This document shows positions 7,000 to 7,080 of a DNA stretch of 7,080 nucleotides, piece by piece. Source of the stretch: Anaerolineales bacterium Chloro_02 (lineage in GTDB: Bacteria > Chloroflexota > Anaerolineae > Anaerolineales > Anaerolineaceae); NCBI GenBank assembly GCA_001603765.1, contig LUZV01000099.1, forward strand, positions 1 to 7,080, in the 5' to 3' direction. The notes beneath the pieces are model-generated. The model ran no database searches and was not told the DNA's origin. It was given only the letters and a program-made list of their open reading frames with translations. The translations under genes were made by a program, and so were the position numbers. The stretch's first letter is position 1. Every line of letters starts with the position of its first letter.

Positions 7000-7004
7000 T
7001 TTTT

Positions 7005-7080
7005 ATGAAGAAATTTGTTTCTGAATTTAAAGAATTTATATCACAGGGCAACGCGCTCGATCTGGCAATTGGTGTTGTCA
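7005..7080 (+). CDS. mscL: Large-conductance mechanosensitive channel MscL, N-terminal fragment (cut by window edge)
   Basis: MscL forms a homopentameric inner-membrane channel that opens under membrane tension and releases solutes during hypo-osmotic shock. Only 25 codons are present. They begin with an amphipathic helix, MKKFVSEFKEFISQGN, followed by ALDLAIGVV, the start of the pore-lining first transmembrane helix. This matches the family pattern F-x-x-F-x-x-(R)GN-x-x-DLA-x-GV-x-IG. The usual Arg before GN is Gln here. The start is fixed by a good Shine-Dalgarno and by the normal position of the family start. It is transcribed away from the unknown membrane protein gene. The remainder of the gene (family length about 130-150 residues) lies outside the window. 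Confidence 0.9.
   Translation, partial: MKKFVSEFKEFISQGNALDLAIGVV

Noticed and set aside
1..7080. tRNA or rRNA gene, CRISPR array, insertion sequence, or a novel multi-gene system
   Set aside because: The sequence is almost fully occupied by recognisable housekeeping genes; I saw no cloverleaf, regularly spaced repeats, transposase or terminal inverted repeats, and the one unknown gene does not by itself make a system.

Overview
The window carries a compact minus-strand run of housekeeping genes, a small uncharacterised membrane protein gene on the same strand, and the first codons of a divergent plus-strand gene at the right edge. Composition is moderately GC-rich. The gene set, and a DUF348-G5-3D exported protein next to mfd, pth and rsmA, suggest a Gram-positive-like or monoderm lineage. 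My best guess is a Chloroflexota (Anaerolineae-type) bacterium, inferred from protein character and not proven by a marker here.

Reading in the direction of transcription (right to left), pth (peptidyl-tRNA hydrolase, 6006-5413) overlaps the start of mfd (transcription-repair coupling factor, 5429-2007). After 31 bases comes a membrane-anchored YabE-like DUF348/G5/3D protein (1975-578), whose stop overlaps a TTG start of rsmA/ksgA (16S rRNA dimethyladenosine transferase, 581 to beyond base 1). Tight spacing and two overlaps indicate one operon joining translation quality control (Pth), repair of stalled-transcription lesions (Mfd), cell-wall work (YabE-like) and ribosome maturation (RsmA). 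In Bacillus subtilis these genes lie in the same broad neighbourhood (yabE-rnmV-ksgA and, further on, pth-mfd). Here they are joined directly and rnmV is absent from between yabE and ksgA.

To the right, 6007-6297 is non-coding and contains a good minus-strand terminator (6254-6279) that closes the next gene upstream. That gene (6846-6298) encodes a 182-residue acidic helical / proline-rich / C-terminal single-membrane-span protein of unknown function. A 158-bp intergenic region (6847-7004) with back-to-back TATAAT boxes separates it from mscL (7005 onward, plus strand), the large-conductance mechanosensitive channel, of which only 25 codons are in the window.

I see no mobile element, CRISPR array, tRNA or rRNA gene, and nothing that I would call a new defence or biosynthetic system. 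The most useful second looks are a missing first Asp in the 3D domain, substitutions in the Pth active-site loop, and the unknown membrane protein divergent from mscL.
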